A DNA stretch of 64,000 nucleotides from positions 2,666,001 through 2,730,000 of the forward strand of contig NZ_FMHY01000002.1 of assembly GCF_900090225.1 (NCBI RefSeq). Reading direction: 5' to 3'. Position 1 is the stretch's first letter. The number at the start of each line of letters is the position of its first letter. Made by a program: the position numbers and the translations under genes. This DNA is from Micromonospora eburnea (GTDB lineage Bacteria > Actinomycetota > Actinomycetes > Mycobacteriales > Micromonosporaceae). Below the pieces are notes generated by a model. The model was not told where the DNA came from. It saw only the letters and a list, made by a program, of their open reading frames with translations, and searched no databases. Shown here one piece after another: positions 10,970 through 20,042 of the stretch.

Positions 10970-12210
10970 CCGCGCGGGCGGTGGTGACCGGGATCGGGGT
11001 GGTGGCGCCCACCGGGATCGGCGCCGACGCGCACTGGGCCGCCGTGCTGGCCGGCACCCGGCGTACCAGGACGATCACCCTCTTCGACCCGGCCGGCTAC
11101 CCCACCCGCGTTGCCGGGGAGGTGCCCGACTTCGACTCCGCCGGATACGCCGACACCCGGCAGCGGGTGCAGACCGACCGGTGGACCCATCTCGGGTTCG
11201 CCGCCACCCGGCTGGCCCTGGCCGACGCCGGACTGCCCGAGCGGGCCCCCGACCCGTACCGGTGGGCGGTCACCCTGGCCAGTTCCTCGGGTGGGAACCT
11301 GTTCGGGCAGCGGGAGCTGCAACGGCTCTGGGGCGGCCCGACCCGGACCGTCGGGGCGTACCAGTCGATCGCCTGGTTCTACGCGGCCAGCGTCGGGCAG
11401 CTCTCGATCCACCACCAGCTCAAGGGGCCGTGCGGGGTGACCGTCTCCGAGGCGGCCGGCGGGCTGGACAGCCTCGCCCACGCGGTGCGGACCGTCCGCC
11501 GGGGCACCCCGCTGGTGGTCGCCGGTGCGACCGAGTGCCCGCTCAGCCCGTACGCGTTGGCCTGCCAGCTCCGCTCCGGGCTGCTCAGCGACGTCGCCGA
11601 TCCGCAGCGGGCGTACCGGCCGTTCGACGTCGGCGCCGGCGGCTACGTGCCGGCCGAGGGCGGCGCCGTCTTCGTGGTGGAGGAGCTGGTTCACGCGCTG
11701 GACCGGGGTGCCCGGATCTACGGTGAGATCACCGGCTGGGCGGCCACCCACGACGCCGCGCCCACCGATCCGGTCGCCGGTCCGGATCCGGTCCACTACG
11801 CCCGCGCGCTGCGGCTGGCCCTGGACCGGGCCGGCGTACGCCCGCACGACGTGGACGTGATCTGGCCGGACGCGCTCGGCGTGCCCGCGTACGACCGGGC
11901 GGAGGCGGCCGCCCTGCGCGCCGTGTTCGGCGACCGCACCCCGCCGGTCACCACCCAGAAGCCGCTCACCGGCCGGGCCCACCAGGGCGGATCGGCGTTG
12001 GACGCGGCGACCGCGCTGCTCGCCTTCCACCACGGCCTGCTGCCCGCCTCGGCCGGCCCGGAGCGGCCTGCGGAGGGGTGCGAGCTGACCTTCCTGCGCG
12101 CGCCCCGCCGACCGCGCAGCCGGATCGCGCTGGTCGGGGCGCGCGGTTTCGACGGCTTCAACAGCGCGCTGGTGCTGCGCGGCGCCGCGCCACCTCCGCC
12201 GCCGGAATAG
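10966..12210 (+). CDS. Type II PKS KS-beta / chain length factor
   Basis: The protein has 414 residues from the GTG at 10966 (GTGA overlap with KS-alpha). It is a KS homologue without the active-site Cys: the equivalent stretch reads [13 protein letters not shown]. Most chain length factors I know carry Gln at the position occupied here by Ala163 (pattern EQAGGLD). It forms the heterodimer that sets polyketide chain length. The C-terminal [16 protein letters not shown] is the usual KS closing motif. It is the last gene of the operon, 12 bases from a convergent gene, with no obvious hairpin between. Confidence 0.93.
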   Translation: MTARAVVTGIGVVAPTGIGADAHWAAVLAGTRRTRTITLFDPAGYPTRVAGEVPDFDSAGYADTRQRVQTDRWTHLGFAATRLALADAGLPERAPDPYRWAVTLASSSGGNLFGQRELQRLWGGPTRTVGAYQSIAWFYAASVGQLSIHHQLKGPCGVTVSEAAGGLDSLAHAVRTVRRGTPLVVAGATECPLSPYALACQLRSGLLSDVADPQRAYRPFDVGAGGYVPAEGGAVFVVEELVHALDRGARIYGEITGWAATHDAAPTDPVAGPDPVHYARALRLALDRAGVRPHDVDVIWPDALGVPAYDRAEAAALRAVFGDRTPPVTTQKPLTGRAHQGGSALDAATALLAFHHGLLPASAGPERPAEGCELTFLRAPRRPRSRIALVGARGFDGFNSALVLRGAAPPPPPE

Positions 12211-12222
12211 CGCGTCGGGCGT

Positions 12223-12675
12223 TCAGGTGTCGTATTCGCCGCTGTCCCAGGGCTCGGTGAAGGCCATGTAGTCGCCCGGGTGCAGCTCCACCCACCAGGA
12301 GTCGTCCTCGTCCTCGGGCGGGGAGGGGAGCAGGCCGAAGGTGGTGCCGAACCGCTCGACCGCGAACGGCGCCACCTCGATGCGGTCGTACGTCACCGGC
12401 CCCAGCTCCGCCAGCCGCTGCTCGTACGTCCGTCGCCGGGCGTCGCGGTCCATCTGGTCGCGCGGGCCGAACGCGTCGATCGTGGCGTCGAGCAGCCGAC
12501 CCGAGGCGTCGAAGAGATAGCGGGCGACGAACTCGGCGCCCCCGCCGGTCTCCGGGTCACCGGGCTCGAACGGCGTGGTGAGGAAGAACTGCCGGCCGTC
12601 GGCGGTGTGCCCGACGTGTTCGGCGTGGTAGTCGTCGTGGTTGATCGCGATGAGCTGCGGCGGCCCGTCGGTCAT
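12223..12675 (-). CDS. Hypothetical protein, HycA-annotated family
   Basis: The protein has 150 residues. ATG 12675 is chosen for its GGGAGGA site. It starts with an INHDDYHAEHVGHTADGRQF motif and is rich in Asp/Glu toward the C-terminus. Proteins of this type in actinobacteria are often labelled formate hydrogenlyase regulatory protein HycA, but no hydrogenlyase genes are nearby and that label carries little information. It looks like a soluble cytoplasmic protein and is convergent with the PKS operon. The function is unknown. Confidence 0.65.
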   Translation of the reverse strand: MTDGPPQLIAINHDDYHAEHVGHTADGRQFFLTTPFEPGDPETGGGAEFVARYLFDASGRLLDATIDAFGPRDQMDRDARRRTYEQRLAELGPVTYDRIEVAPFAVERFGTTFGLLPSPPEDEDDSWWVELHPGDYMAFTEPWDSGEYDT

Positions 12676-12791
12676 CGTGTCCTCCCTGCTGCCACCGGCC
12701 GGCGCCGACGGGCCCGCGGAGAATATCGGCCCGCACCGACACTCCGGCCGGCCGCCGGGATGGAGCCGCATCGACCGGGCCGGTCAGTCGA

Positions 12792-13193
12792 TCAAGCACG
12801 TTCACCCCGTGCCGACCGGAACGTGGCGGCGAGCCGTTTCGGGGCACGGGCGTACCACGCCTCGGTGACCAGCTCGGTCAGCTCGGCGATCCCGATCCGG
12901 TCGAGGCGGACCAGCACCGCCGGATACCCGTCGAGGTGCGGGACGGTGAAGTAGACCTCGGGGGCGTCGGCGAGCAGCGCCTCCTTGACGCCCAGGTCGG
13001 GCACCCGGACGCCGAGAATCGGGCCGTCCGGGGTGGCGTCGCCGAGGGCCGCCCGGTCGGCGGGGCGCAGCGGACGGTCCCAGACGAAGGACTTGTCCCG
13101 GACCCGCCAGGCCGGCAGGTCGTCGTACGAGCCGCGCTCGGTCGTCTCGGGCAGGGCGAGCGCGATACGGCGTACGTCGTCCCAGGTCGCCAT
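12792..13193 (-). CDS. MmcQ/YjbR family protein
   Basis: The protein has 133 residues from ATG 13193. It has the typical family start MATWDDVRRIALALPETTE, the motif WRVRDKSFVWDRP and a C-terminal helix ITELVTEAWYARAPKRL-like region. MmcQ/YjbR proteins have a small double-wing fold and are described as putative DNA-binding proteins. The biological role is not established. It is a stand-alone gene 116 bases upstream of the HycA-like gene, on the same strand. Confidence 0.85.
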   Translation of the reverse strand: MATWDDVRRIALALPETTERGSYDDLPAWRVRDKSFVWDRPLRPADRAALGDATPDGPILGVRVPDLGVKEALLADAPEVYFTVPHLDGYPAVLVRLDRIGIAELTELVTEAWYARAPKRLAATFRSARGERA

Positions 13194-13313
13194 GCGGCGA
13201 CGATACGCCCGCGGCGGGTCAGCGGCGCGGCGGGCGCACGGGTTGCCCGGCCTGCGGCCAGGCCGCACCCCTGGCAGACTGGCCTCTCACCCGCTGACCG
13301 GATTGGGGTGCGC

Positions 13314-13865
13314 GTGCGCAAGGTCATCGTCTGGATGTCGATCTCCCTCGACGGCTTCTTCGAAGGGCCCGGGGGCAACCTGAGCTGGCACCGGGTCGAC
13401 GACGAGCTGCATCAGCACTTCAACGACGAGCTGCGCGGGATGAGCGCCTTCCTCCACGGTCGCCGCACCTACGAGCTGATGGCGGACTTCTGGCCGACCG
13501 CCGACCGCGACCCGGCCAGCACCGCTCCGATGCGGGAGTACGCCGGCATCTGGCGGGACATGCCGAAGATCGTCTACTCGCGGTCGCTGGACCGCGTCGC
13601 GTGGAACTCCACGCTGGTGCCGGAGGTCGTACCGGAGCAGGTGCGAGCGCTCAAGGAGCAGCCCGGCGGCGACCTGACCCTCGGCGGCGCGGAGCTGGCG
13701 GCCGCCTTCGCGCGGCACGGCCTGGTCGACGAGTGGCGGCTCTACCTGCACCCGGTCGTCGTCGGCGGTGGCCGGTCGCTCTTTCCCGCCGGCACGACAC
13801 TCGACCTGGAACTGACGGAGACCCGCCGGTTCGGCAACGGGGTGACGCTGCTGCACTACCGGTGA
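13314..13865 (+). CDS. Dihydrofolate reductase family protein (RibD C-terminal type)
   Basis: The protein has 183 residues. GTG 13314 is preferred over GTG 13308 by fit to the conserved start RKVIVWMSISLDGFFEGP. The family pattern continues with FLHGRRTYELMADFWP, KIVYSRSLDR and GGAELAAAFARHGLVDEWRLYLHPVVVGGG. These are NAD(P)H-binding reductase-fold proteins related to RibD/DHFR. The substrate is unknown in most cases and need not be a folate or flavin precursor. It is a monocistronic gene divergent from the MmcQ/YjbR gene. Confidence 0.85.
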   Translation: MRKVIVWMSISLDGFFEGPGGNLSWHRVDDELHQHFNDELRGMSAFLHGRRTYELMADFWPTADRDPASTAPMREYAGIWRDMPKIVYSRSLDRVAWNSTLVPEVVPEQVRALKEQPGGDLTLGGAELAAAFARHGLVDEWRLYLHPVVVGGGRSLFPAGTTLDLELTETRRFGNGVTLLHYR

Positions 13866-13919
13866 CGCCGCAGGGTCGCCGTTCCGCCACCCCCTGTGCT
13901 CCCGGTCGTCGGTCGACTG

Positions 13920-13927
13920 TAGATAAT
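13920..13927 (+). promoter_or_regulatory. -10 element of a probable leaderless promoter
   Basis: TAGATAAT at 13920-13927 lies 6 bases before ATG 13934. That places the expected transcription start at or next to the A of the start codon. No ribosome binding site precedes this gene, which fits leaderless translation. No good -35 was identified. Confidence 0.6.
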
Positions 13928-13933
13928 GGACGG

Positions 13934-14188
13934 ATGGTTGCCTGGGAGTACGCGTTGCTGGTCCGCCGCTATCAGGGGCAGGGCCGCAATTTCACCGTCT
14001 CGTTCGTCTGGTACGGCCCGGACGGGTCGCGCACCGATGTGACCCCGTACGGAGACACCGCGGTCTCGCACCTCAACCGGGTCGGCCGGGAGGGCTGGGA
14101 GCTGGTCAACGCCGCCGAGGACGTGAACAACGTGCAGGGCAGCACCGAGGTCCACCGCTACTACCTCAAGCGCCCGCTGGGCCGCTGA
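13934..14188 (+). CDS. Small conserved hypothetical protein (DUF4177-like)
   Basis: The protein has 84 residues from ATG 13934. The sequence runs MVAWEYALLVRRY, then NRVGREGWELVNAAED and a C-terminal YYLKRPLGR. The WEY start, GxEGWELV centre and FKRP-like end resemble DUF4177-type proteins of unknown function. The gene appears leaderless, with a -10 box six bases upstream. It is followed by the large hairpin at 14217-14272 shared with the convergent glyA. Confidence 0.7.
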   Translation: MVAWEYALLVRRYQGQGRNFTVSFVWYGPDGSRTDVTPYGDTAVSHLNRVGREGWELVNAAEDVNNVQGSTEVHRYYLKRPLGR

Positions 14189-14216
14189 CCAGCCGGTGGA
14201 GCGAGCCCAGCGGTGG

Positions 14217-14272
14217 TGATCAAGAAGTTTGCGTCCGCAACTCCACTGAGGCGGACGCAAACTTCTTGATCA
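14217..14272. terminator. Perfect 22-bp inverted repeat between convergent genes
   Basis: The arms 14217-14238 and 14251-14272 are perfect reverse complements (starting TGATCAAGAAGTTTGCG) with a 12-base loop. The element sits between the stops of the small gene at 14188 and glyA at 14315, so it can end transcription from both sides. The AT-rich outer half and GC-rich inner half are unusual here and suggest a mobile or dispersed repeat used as terminator. Confidence 0.8.
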
Positions 14273-14314
14273 ACGTGGGTGTGCGCCCAGGCGGGCGCGG
14301 GGAGCGCGGGTTGG

Positions 14315-15751
14315 TCAGGCGAGGTTGACGGAGGGGTAGAGGGGGAAGCCGGTCAGCAGGTCGCTGGCCTGCTTGCTCACCTTGTCGGCCAGCGTCGGGT
14401 CGAGCACGTACTTGGCCTTGGACGGGGTGCCGTCCGGGTTCGACCCCGGGGTGGTCTGGGTGAGCACGGTGTGGATCAGCTCGGCGGTGGCGTCCATCTC
14501 GGCGGTGCCGAGGCCCCGGGTGGTCAGCGCCGGGGTGCCGATCCGGATGCCGGAGGTGTACCAGGCGCCGTTCGGGTCCTGCGGGACGGCGTTGCGGTTG
14601 GTGACGATGCCCGAGTCGAGCAGCGCCTGCTCGGCCTGCCGGCCGGTGAGCCCGTAGCCGGAGACGTCGATCAGGACGAGGTGGTTGTCGGTGCCGCCGG
14701 TGACCAGCTTCGCGCCGCGGCGCAGCAGCCCCTCGGCGAGGGCCTGGGCGTTGGCGACGATGCGGGACGCGTAGTCGGCGAAATCGGGGCGGCGGGCCTC
14801 CGCGAGGGCGACCGCCTTGGCGGCCATCACGTGCGGCAGCGGGCCGCCGAGCACCATCGGGCAGCCCCGGTCGACCTGGTCGGCCAGCTCCGGGCCGCAG
14901 AGCACCATGCCGCCGCGCGGGCCGCGCAGCGACTTGTGGGTGGTGGTGGTGACGATGTGCGCGTGCGGCACCGGGTCGAAATCACCGGTGAAGACCTTGC
15001 CGGCGACCAGGCCGGCGAAGTGCGCCATGTCGACCATGAAGGTCGCGCCGACGGAGTCGGCGATCTCCCGCATGATCCGGAAGTTGACCTTCCGGGGGTA
15101 TGCCGAGTAGCCGGCGACCAGGATCAGCGGCTTGAACTCGCGGGCCGCCTCGGCGACCTTGTCGTAGTCGACCAGACCGGTGGCCGGGTCGGTGCCGTAG
15201 CTGCGCTGGTCGAACATCTTGCCGGAGATGTTCGGGCGGAAGCCGTGGGTCAGGTGGCCGCCCGCGTCCAGCGACATGCCGAGCATCCGCTGGTTGCCCA
15301 GCTCGCGGCGCAGCGCGAACCAGTCCGCCTCGGTCAGCTCGTTGACCTGGCGTACCTGGGCCTTCTTCAGGGCGGGGGACTCCACCCGGTCGGCCAGGAT
15401 CGCCCAGAACGCGACCAGGTTGGCGTCGATGCCGGAGTGCGGCTGCACGTACGCGTGCGCGGCGCCGAACAGCTCCCGGGCGTGCTCGGCGGCGAGCGCC
15501 TCGACCGTGTCGACGTTCTGGCAGCCGGCGTAGAAGCGCCGGCCGACGGTCCCCTCGGCGTACTTGTCGCTGAGCCAGTTGCCCATCGCCAGCAGGGTGG
15601 CGGGGGAGGCGTAGTTCTCGCTGGCGATCAACTTGAGCGACTCGCGCTGGTCGGCCAGCTCCGCCCCGATGGCATCCGCCACCCGCGGCTCGACGGCGCG
15701 GATCACCTCCAGCGCGCTGCGGAAGGCGGTGGATTCGGCGTTCAGCGACAT
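14315..15751 (-). CDS. glyA: Serine hydroxymethyltransferase
   Basis: The protein has 478 residues from ATG 15751 behind AGGAGG. It interconverts serine and glycine with tetrahydrofolate, feeding one-carbon units to purines and thymidylate. PLP-dependent SHMT features are [48 protein letters not shown] and the lysine motif [16 protein letters not shown]. It is longer than the 420-residue E. coli enzyme because of an insert around residues 100-160. A ZTP riboswitch in its leader indicates control by the purine-biosynthesis alarmone ZTP/ZMP. Confidence 0.96.
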   Translation of the reverse strand: MSLNAESTAFRSALEVIRAVEPRVADAIGAELADQRESLKLIASENYASPATLLAMGNWLSDKYAEGTVGRRFYAGCQNVDTVEALAAEHARELFGAAHAYVQPHSGIDANLVAFWAILADRVESPALKKAQVRQVNELTEADWFALRRELGNQRMLGMSLDAGGHLTHGFRPNISGKMFDQRSYGTDPATGLVDYDKVAEAAREFKPLILVAGYSAYPRKVNFRIMREIADSVGATFMVDMAHFAGLVAGKVFTGDFDPVPHAHIVTTTTHKSLRGPRGGMVLCGPELADQVDRGCPMVLGGPLPHVMAAKAVALAEARRPDFADYASRIVANAQALAEGLLRRGAKLVTGGTDNHLVLIDVSGYGLTGRQAEQALLDSGIVTNRNAVPQDPNGAWYTSGIRIGTPALTTRGLGTAEMDATAELIHTVLTQTTPGSNPDGTPSKAKYVLDPTLADKVSKQASDLLTGFPLYPSVNLA

Positions 15752-15775
15752 GCGACCTCCTGATGACGTGCGGAA

Positions 15776-15857
15776 GGCCCAGGCGCTCGGCATGCGTCCT
15801 CGTGACGGGACCGCTCCCCGATGGTGCTCCATCCCACGCGCCAGTCACGGCCCGCGC
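15776..15857 (-). ncRNA. ZTP (pfl) riboswitch in the glyA leader
   Basis: Read on the minus strand, the leader contains GCCGTGACTGGCG, then GTGGGAT, then CATCGGGGAGCGG, and after a variable linker GCGCCTGGGCC. These are the conserved blocks of the pfl/ZTP riboswitch in the right order, including the 3' pseudoknot part CGCCTGGGC. The element ends about 25 bases before the glyA start. The class senses ZTP/ZMP and usually turns on folate and purine one-carbon genes such as glyA. Whether switching is transcriptional or translational is not clear from the sequence. Confidence 0.9.
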
Positions 15858-15929
15858 CGATCCTACCGGGTACGCCGGGACCGGCCCGGCCGACCTCCGC
15901 CGGACGGGGCGATCGCGCCTGGGAAAACG

Positions 15930-15963
15930 GGTGGGGCCCGGCGATCACTCGCCGGGCCCCACC
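15930..15963 (-). terminator. Perfect 15-bp hairpin terminator of the subtilase gene
   Basis: Arms 15930-15944 and 15949-15963 (GGTGGGGCCCGGCGA and its complement) pair perfectly with a 4-base loop, 17 bases past the subtilase stop at 15980. It separates that gene from the glyA riboswitch promoter on the same strand. Confidence 0.85.
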
Positions 15964-15979
15964 ACAGGTGGCGCGATCG

Positions 15980-17464
<1,485 letters not shown>

Positions 17465-17723
17465 ACAGACTCCCAGGGGCTGATCGAGCCGGCCCCACTG
17501 CCTGGCGGGAAGCGGACCGGCGGCAAACGAGCAGGTTGCTCGCTTTCCGGGGGTCAGCGTAGGGATGGGGTGTTGTGTTACACACAGCCGAACGGATGAA
17601 CAACAGCCGTCAGACGGTGACCGACGAGTGACGTAACCGCCCATTTCCAATCCGACGGCGGCGTGAACCGACGGCGGGCGGGTAAGCGCTGACGCGACCG
17701 GAGCCGAGACAGGGAGGTGTGTC

Positions 17724-17963
17724 GTGGCGACCATGACCAAGGAACAGATGAGCCCGGTGCGGGACAAGAACTACGACCTGATCCACACCGTGCAGATGTC
17801 GTTGGAGAACATCTACCGGATGGACACGTACATCGCCGACGCGGACGCGCGGGGCGACACGGAACTCGCCAACTGGTTCCGCAAGATCCAGGAGAACAAC
17901 CGCAAGGCGGGTGACCAGGGCAAGCAGATGCTCATGACGCGCATGCAGCAGGAAGGGCGCTGA
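17724..17963 (+). CDS. Small conserved hypothetical protein, helical
   Basis: The protein has 79 residues from a GTG at 17724 behind AGGGAGG. The sequence is polar and predicted helical, with two likely helices (MSPVRDKNYDLIHTVQMSLE and a NWFRKIQENNRKAGDQGKQM region) separated by an acidic turn. There is no signal peptide or membrane segment. It may adopt a four-helix or ferritin-like dimer arrangement, but that is speculation. It is monocistronic, ending at the hairpin 17985-18015. Confidence 0.7.
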   Translation: MATMTKEQMSPVRDKNYDLIHTVQMSLENIYRMDTYIADADARGDTELANWFRKIQENNRKAGDQGKQMLMTRMQQEGR

Positions 17964-17984
17964 GCGCCCGGACCGTCAGGCCGA

Positions 17985-18015
17985 CCGGCCGCTGCCCGAC
18001 AGGGGCAGCGGCCGG
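17985..18015 (+). terminator. Perfect 13-bp hairpin terminator
   Basis: CCGGCCGCTGCCC (17985-17997) pairs with its complement at 18003-18015 around a 5-base loop, 22 bases after the stop of the small gene at 17963. Confidence 0.8.
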
Positions 18016-18067
18016 ACCCGTCGATGGCGCAGAATGTCTCCTCCGACGCGGCGGGATGGAGCCATCG

Positions 18068-18394
18068 ATGACGGTTCTCAAGGGTCTGCGGGAAGCCCTG
18101 GTGCTGTTCGTGATCGCGCTGGTGCTGGTCGCGATCGTCGCCGGCATCTGGGTCGCGGTGTCCGGCGGGGAGTTCGTCACCCGGCTCGGCTTCGCTCTGA
18201 TCGTGGTGGGGGCGCTGCTCGGGGTCACCGGTGACCTGACCCTCAGCCGGGTCGGCATGCTCGGCGCCCGGTCCGCCTTCGGGCTCGCGCCCGAGCAGGA
18301 GACCGGCGGTGGAGGCCGGATCCTCACCGGCGTCGGAGTCTTCCTGTTCGTCGGGCTGCCGCTGGTCGTCGTGGGCGTCCTGCTGATCTCCTGA
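18068..18394 (+). CDS. Small integral membrane protein
   Basis: The protein has 108 residues from ATG 18068 (GGAG six bases upstream); ATG 18056 is an in-frame alternative. It has three hydrophobic segments at about residues 8-32, 38-56 and 86-106, with a Gly/Glu-rich loop between the second and third. No catalytic motif is visible. It resembles small membrane proteins of unknown function that are frequent in actinomycetes. The next gene starts 58 bases downstream on the same strand, so weak co-transcription is possible. Confidence 0.7.
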   Translation: MTVLKGLREALVLFVIALVLVAIVAGIWVAVSGGEFVTRLGFALIVVGALLGVTGDLTLSRVGMLGARSAFGLAPEQETGGGGRILTGVGVFLFVGLPLVVVGVLLIS

Positions 18395-18452
18395 CCGGCC
18401 CGCCGGGTCGCCCACAGCCCGCGACCGCCCGTCGGCGGATACGGTGTGAGGC

Positions 18453-19427
18453 GTGGCGACCACGGCGGCCGAGGAGATCCGGGTGGGGGAGCGGCTGGTC
18501 CGCGTCTCCAGCCCCGACAAGCCGTACTTCCCCGAGCGCGGGCTGACCAAGCTGGACGTGGTTCGCTACTTCCTCGCCGTCGGCGACGGCATCCTGCGCG
18601 CGCTGCGGGACCGGCCGACCATGTTGGAGCGGTGGCCGCGCGGAGTGTTCGAGGGCGCGAAGATCGCCACCCGGCAGAGCAACCGCGGCGACGCGTTCTA
18701 CCAGAAGCGGCTGCCGGCCGGGGCGCCCGACTGGGTACGCACCGCGCACATCACCTTCCCCAGCGGCCGGACCGCCGACGAGGTGGCCCCGAGCGAGCTG
18801 GCCGTGGTGGCCTGGGCGGTCAACCTGGGCACCCTGCGTTTCCACCCGTGGCCGGTCTCGGCCGGCGACGTGGAGCACCCCGACCAGCTTCGCATCGACC
18901 TCGACCCGATGCCCGGAGTGGACTTCGCCCAGGTGGTGCCGGTCGCCCACGAGGTCCGGGCCTTCCTGGACGAGCTGGGGCTGGTCGGCTACCCGAAGAC
19001 CACCGGCGGCCGGGGCCTGCACGTCTACCTGTCCATCGAGCCGAGGTGGAGCTTCGGCGAGTGCCGGCGGGCGGTGCTGGCACTGGGGCGGGAGATGCAG
19101 CGCCGACGGCCCGACCTGGTCACCACCACCTGGTGGCGGGAGCAGCGGGACCGACCGGTCTTCGTCGACTACAACCAGATGGCCCGCGACCACACCATGA
19201 CGTCGGCGTACTCGATCCGACCCACCCCGCGCGCCCTGGTCTCCGCCCCGCTCGACTGGTCGGAGCTGGACGACGTCCGGCCGGAGGACTTCGACGTGGT
19301 GAGCCTGCCGGCCCGGTTCGCCGAGCGGGGCGACCGGCACGCGGGCCTGGACGACCGCCGGTTCTCCCTGGATCCGCTGCTGGAGCTGGCCGACCGGGAG
19401 GGCCTCGCGGCGCCGCCGGAACGCTGA
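18453..19427 (+). CDS. Stand-alone LigD-type primase-polymerase domain protein
   Basis: The protein has 324 residues from GTG 18453. It matches the archaeo-eukaryotic-primase-like polymerase domain of bacterial LigD: SSPDKPYFPERGLTKLDVVRYF, MLERWPRGVFEG, the metal-binding RIDLDPMPG, TTGGRGLHVYL and VFVDYNQMARDHTM. The ligase and phosphoesterase domains are absent, and no Ku or ligase gene is in the window. In actinobacteria such free PolDom proteins work with Ku and a separate ligase in non-homologous end joining; it may also act in other gap filling. It ends 3 bases from a convergent AsnC regulator gene. Confidence 0.92.
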   Translation: MATTAAEEIRVGERLVRVSSPDKPYFPERGLTKLDVVRYFLAVGDGILRALRDRPTMLERWPRGVFEGAKIATRQSNRGDAFYQKRLPAGAPDWVRTAHITFPSGRTADEVAPSELAVVAWAVNLGTLRFHPWPVSAGDVEHPDQLRIDLDPMPGVDFAQVVPVAHEVRAFLDELGLVGYPKTTGGRGLHVYLSIEPRWSFGECRRAVLALGREMQRRRPDLVTTTWWREQRDRPVFVDYNQMARDHTMTSAYSIRPTPRALVSAPLDWSELDDVRPEDFDVVSLPARFAERGDRHAGLDDRRFSLDPLLELADREGLAAPPER

Positions 19428-19430
19428 ACG

Positions 19431-19937
19431 TCAATGCCAGGGGCTCTGCGTCCCGTCGAACTCCTCGAAGACCAGCCAGCTGCGCGTCGACAGCACCCCG
19501 GCGATGCTCTGCACCCGGTCGAGCACCACGTCCCGCAGGGTGGCGTTGTCCGGCGCGCGGACCAGGGCCAGCACGTCGTGCTCGCCGCTGAGCAGCGCCA
19601 CGTGCTCGACGTAGCGCACCCGGGCCAGCTCGGCCGACACCTCGCGCCAGGTGTTCTGCTCGATGGTCAACGCGATGTACGCCGACGTACCCAGTCCGGC
19701 CGGTTCCGGTGCCACCCGCGCCCGAAACCCGGTGATCACGCCGTCCCGCAGCAGGCGCTCCACCCGGGCGTACGCGTTGGTGCGCGAGACGTGCACCCGT
19801 TCGGCCAGCGTACGGATGGAGAGCCGGCCGTCGTCGACCAGTTCGCGCAGGATCCGCCGGTCCACCTCGTCGAGCGGACCGGCCGAACGTCCCGTTCCGC
19901 CCGCCGCGCCCGGTACGGCGTTGGTCTCCTGGCTCAT
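19431..19937 (-). CDS. AsnC/Lrp family transcriptional regulator (BkdR-like)
   Basis: The protein has 168 residues from ATG 19937 with a good AAGGAG site. The N-terminal helix-turn-helix spans about residues 22-80 (LDEVDRRILRELVDDGRLSIRTLAERVHVSRTNAYARVERL). A C-terminal RAM ligand-binding domain follows (about 88-160). It is divergent from the 2-oxoacid dehydrogenase operon at 20043. BkdR and other Lrp-type proteins control such operons in response to branched-chain amino acids, so the same role is inferred. A GTTC-N6-GAAC dyad lies between the two genes. Confidence 0.9.
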   Translation of the reverse strand: MSQETNAVPGAAGGTGRSAGPLDEVDRRILRELVDDGRLSIRTLAERVHVSRTNAYARVERLLRDGVITGFRARVAPEPAGLGTSAYIALTIEQNTWREVSAELARVRYVEHVALLSGEHDVLALVRAPDNATLRDVVLDRVQSIAGVLSTRSWLVFEEFDGTQSPWH

Positions 19938-19968
19938 GAACCGCTCCTTATCCTGCCATTCGTCCCAC

Positions 19969-19982
19969 GTTCAACCGCGAAC
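19969..19982. promoter_or_regulatory. Candidate operator between the AsnC regulator and the dehydrogenase operon
   Basis: GTTCAACCGCGAAC is a GTTC-N6-GAAC dyad, 31 bases upstream of the regulator start and 60 bases upstream of the E1-alpha start. Position and symmetry fit an Lrp/AsnC-type operator. No binding data are implied. Confidence 0.4.
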
Positions 19983-20042
19983 TTGAGTCAATCATCCGAG
20001 GGCGTGAGCATAGGACCACCACAAGTCCAGGAGGTCCTCGCC

